DNA from: Aquibacillus saliphilus
GTDB lineage: Bacteria > Bacillota > Bacilli > Bacillales > Amphibacillaceae
Reading direction: 5' to 3'
NCBI RefSeq assembly: GCF_020404745.1
Contig: NZ_JAIZAP010000017.1
Span: 47,779-111,778 of the forward strand
DNA: 64,000 nucleotides
Below are positions 62,814 to 64,000 of the stretch, one piece after another; within the stretch, counting starts at the first letter, position 1, and the number at the start of each line of letters is the position of its first letter. Made by a program: the position numbers and the translations under genes. The notes under the pieces were generated by a model. The model was not told where the DNA came from. It saw only the letters and a list, made by a program, of their open reading frames with translations, and made no database searches.

Positions 62814-63363
62814 GTTCTTCCACCTCATTTCTAAGACATTCAGCCAGTTTCTTTTTAGCTCTATTGTGTAGCGATTTGACTGCAAACGTCGTTTTTTCCA
62901 TGATATAGCTCGTTTCTTTTATCGAGAAACCTTCCATCAATCTCAAATGTAAAACTGTTCGATAATCCGGTCCTAATCGGTTTATCGCTTTTGTTATCTC
63001 ATCTAAACTATCCTGTTGGACCACCTGGCTTTCTGTCGATGGCACCTGTTCCGTGAGATTTTCCAATTCCATATGTCCCATTGCCATTGTCTTTTTATAC
63101 TTGTTTTGCTTTCTGTAATAATCGGTTATCGTGTTTTGACTTATTGAAAACAGCCATGTCTTAAAACTGGATTTGCCCTGAAACCTCCATAAATTTTTTG
63201 CCATTTTGAAAAAAATATCTTGAATAATTTCTTCTGCATTATGGTAGTTCCCCGTCTTCACATAGACATATTGAAATAACTGTTGAAAATATCTATCGTG
63301 TAACGTTTCAAAGGCTTCATCATCTCCGTCCAACACCAATTCCACTAATCTTTCGTCTTCCAT
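62791..63363 (-). CDS. ECF-type RNA polymerase sigma factor
   Basis: 190 aa. Sigma region 2 includes FETLHDRYFQQLFQYVYVKTGNYHNAEEIIQDIFFKMAKNLWRF, then KTWLFSISQNTITDYYRK; region 4 is YRTVLHLRLMEGFSIKETSYIMEKTTFAVKSLHNRAKKKL. A basic/acidic linker separates them. The ATG at 63363 follows GAGGTG; a GTG three codons earlier is an alternative. It lies ahead of, and overlaps, its anti-sigma gene. A matching ECF promoter stands upstream, so it probably activates itself. Confidence 0.92.
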   Translation of the reverse strand: MEDERLVELVLDGDDEAFETLHDRYFQQLFQYVYVKTGNYHNAEEIIQDIFFKMAKNLWRFQGKSSFKTWLFSISQNTITDYYRKQNKYKKTMAMGHMELENLTEQVPSTESQVVQQDSLDEITKAINRLGPDYRTVLHLRLMEGFSIKETSYIMEKTTFAVKSLHNRAKKKLAECLRNEVEEHDKKALR

Positions 63364-63392
63364 ACCTCTCACCTCTCACTCTTTCATTATAT

Positions 63393-63420
63393 TAGACGGT
63401 CAACACTAAGAAAGGAGTCA
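63393..63420 (-). promoter_or_regulatory. Probable autoregulatory ECF promoter of the sigma gene
   Basis: Read leftwards: TGACTCCTTTC (-35, TGACTC at 63415-63420; compare TGAAAC), 16-bp spacer, CGTCTA (-10, 63393-63398). The CGTC -10 is typical of Bacillus ECF sigma factors. Confidence 0.6.
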
Positions 63421-63670
63421 CTTTATTTAAATTTCCAGCACCTCTTGTCAAACTCTATCATTCTACTGTTTTCCTTCCTTGCACCTTTTGGCGGATTTTT
63501 GCAGGTAAAGATAAATAATCATAAGGAAGTAGCTTCCACCCACGAAAAAATGATGACCTCTATCTATCTGGTCATCATTTCTTATAATTAGATATCTTCA
63601 AGTTTCATCCGAAATAGACGATAAGCCACCATTCATTTAACCAGACGTTGCAATCCGTTCATTTTTACTT

Positions 63671-63727
63671 CTACATAGGATGAATTTCTTTAATTTCTTT
63701 AGCGGGAACACCTGCAACAACACATAT
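63671..63727 (-). pseudogene. Remnant of a hexapeptide-repeat acetyltransferase C-terminus
   Basis: Read leftwards this encodes CVVAGVPAKEIKEIHPM and a stop. VVAGVPAKEI is the standard end of left-handed beta-helix acyltransferases (CysE/Maa/LacA type). Upstream sequence does not continue the protein, so only about 17 codons survive. Confidence 0.5.
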
Positions 63728-63757
63728 TCAACTACATCTTAATTACCGCTGAACCTG

Positions 63758-63841
63758 ATTCTACCCAAAGTTGGAGTTATTCGCCTCAAAGTGGAAGTTA
63801 TTCTACCCAAAGTTGGAATTATTCGCCCTAAAACCGGCTGG
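63758..63841. repeat. Four tandem 21-bp repeats
   Basis: Units start at 63758, 63779, 63800 and 63821 and alternate ATTCTACCCAAAGTTGGAGTT and ATTCGCCTCAAAGTGGAAGTT types; the last is diverged. On the reverse strand they would read as seven-residue repeats (GRITPTL), but no start or ribosome binding site supports a gene. Confidence 0.8.
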
Positions 63842-64000
63842 GCCCCTTAATTTCAGACACATACTTGAAATTCCTCTATCTTTCTTAAAATTTCATTTTT
63901 TATTTTAAACAGAGGAAATTGCTCCCTATCTTTTTTATTAAATTTTATATTATTCCCCCTATAAGACTTGACATAGAGCCTCGTCACGCATGATTCTCCC

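Larger units (their letters stand above)
63421..64000. other. Terminal non-coding region
   Basis: No intact gene is seen in these 580 bases. A hairpin-like pair, TGATGACC...GGTCATCA (63549-63581), with flanking A/T is a likely terminator, followed by a small acetyltransferase remnant (63671-63727), 21-bp tandem repeats (63758-63841) and AT-rich sequence to the edge. Confidence 0.45.

Noticed and set aside
63758..63841. Repeat protein gene (GRITPTL repeats on the reverse strand)
   Set aside because: No start codon with a ribosome binding site and no continuation beyond the repeats; best read as non-coding DNA repeats.

Overview
The window is a low-GC, densely coded stretch of a spore-forming member of the Bacillaceae, most like the halotolerant Oceanobacillus/Gracilibacillus/Virgibacillus group. 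The evidence is strong GGAGG ribosome binding sites, a complete gerP spore-coat operon with sigma-K-type promoters, Spx/MecA/CoiA/Med, a Bacillus-type FapR site and a Trp T-box. Read from right to left, positions 1-31000 closely follow the known Bacillus subtilis order yjaV-med-fabHA-fabF-yjbA-trpS-oppABCDF-yjbC-spx-mecA-coiA-pepF-yizD-yjbH-yjbI-yjbK-yjbM-ppnK-yjbO-prpE. No rRNA or tRNA gene was found.

Layout. 1-961: 3' part of a FtsW/RodA-type SEDS gene. 1058-5071: PrpE, a pseudouridine synthase, NAD kinase, small alarmone synthetase and a CYTH protein. 5252-12106: truncated haemoglobin, SpxH, PepF, CoiA, MecA and Spx, i.e. the redox/proteolysis/competence hub. 12420-20732: an acetyltransferase, a secreted DUF4015 protein and the oppABCDF peptide importer. 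21080-23641: a degraded stretch with a T-box relic, a frameshifted NERD-domain gene and a tandem array of terminator-like hairpins, ending in the trpS T-box. 23642-31052: trpS, yjbA, fabF, fabH under FapR, med and a yjaV-like gene. 31235-32478: a GY-rich small protein and undecaprenyl-diphosphatase.

32540-38610 is the most interesting accessory block. It holds two Crp/Fnr regulators (one with the C-terminal cysteine cluster of B. subtilis Fnr), a radical SAM/SPASM protein, three DUF2249 proteins, a polytopic membrane protein with conserved histidines (NnrS or haem-copper-oxidase-like) and two MIP18/DUF59 proteins. Two near-perfect Fnr sites sit 32 bp from a -10 box (class II geometry), and one of these promoters also carries a perfect 7-1-7 Fur box. 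This looks like an anaerobically induced, iron-responsive haem/NO-related module whose biochemistry is not obvious.

38684-45321: yitV, yitU, small proteins, an Nfu_N protein, yitT, degV and a stress-type SDR. 45416-51143: a membrane-anchored GH13 protein that lacks its catalytic Asp, asnO, yisL and rocD. 51205-54097: a three-gene membrane operon. 54149-55570: an IS605-type element with only TnpB. 55650-57997: gerPA-gerPF with a duplicated gerPF. 58094-61053: DUF5412, DUF4173, HAAS and PadR genes. 61134-61841: a broken asparagine synthetase. 61878-63363: an ECF sigma/anti-sigma pair with a probable autoregulatory promoter. The last 600 bases are non-coding debris with 21-bp tandem repeats.
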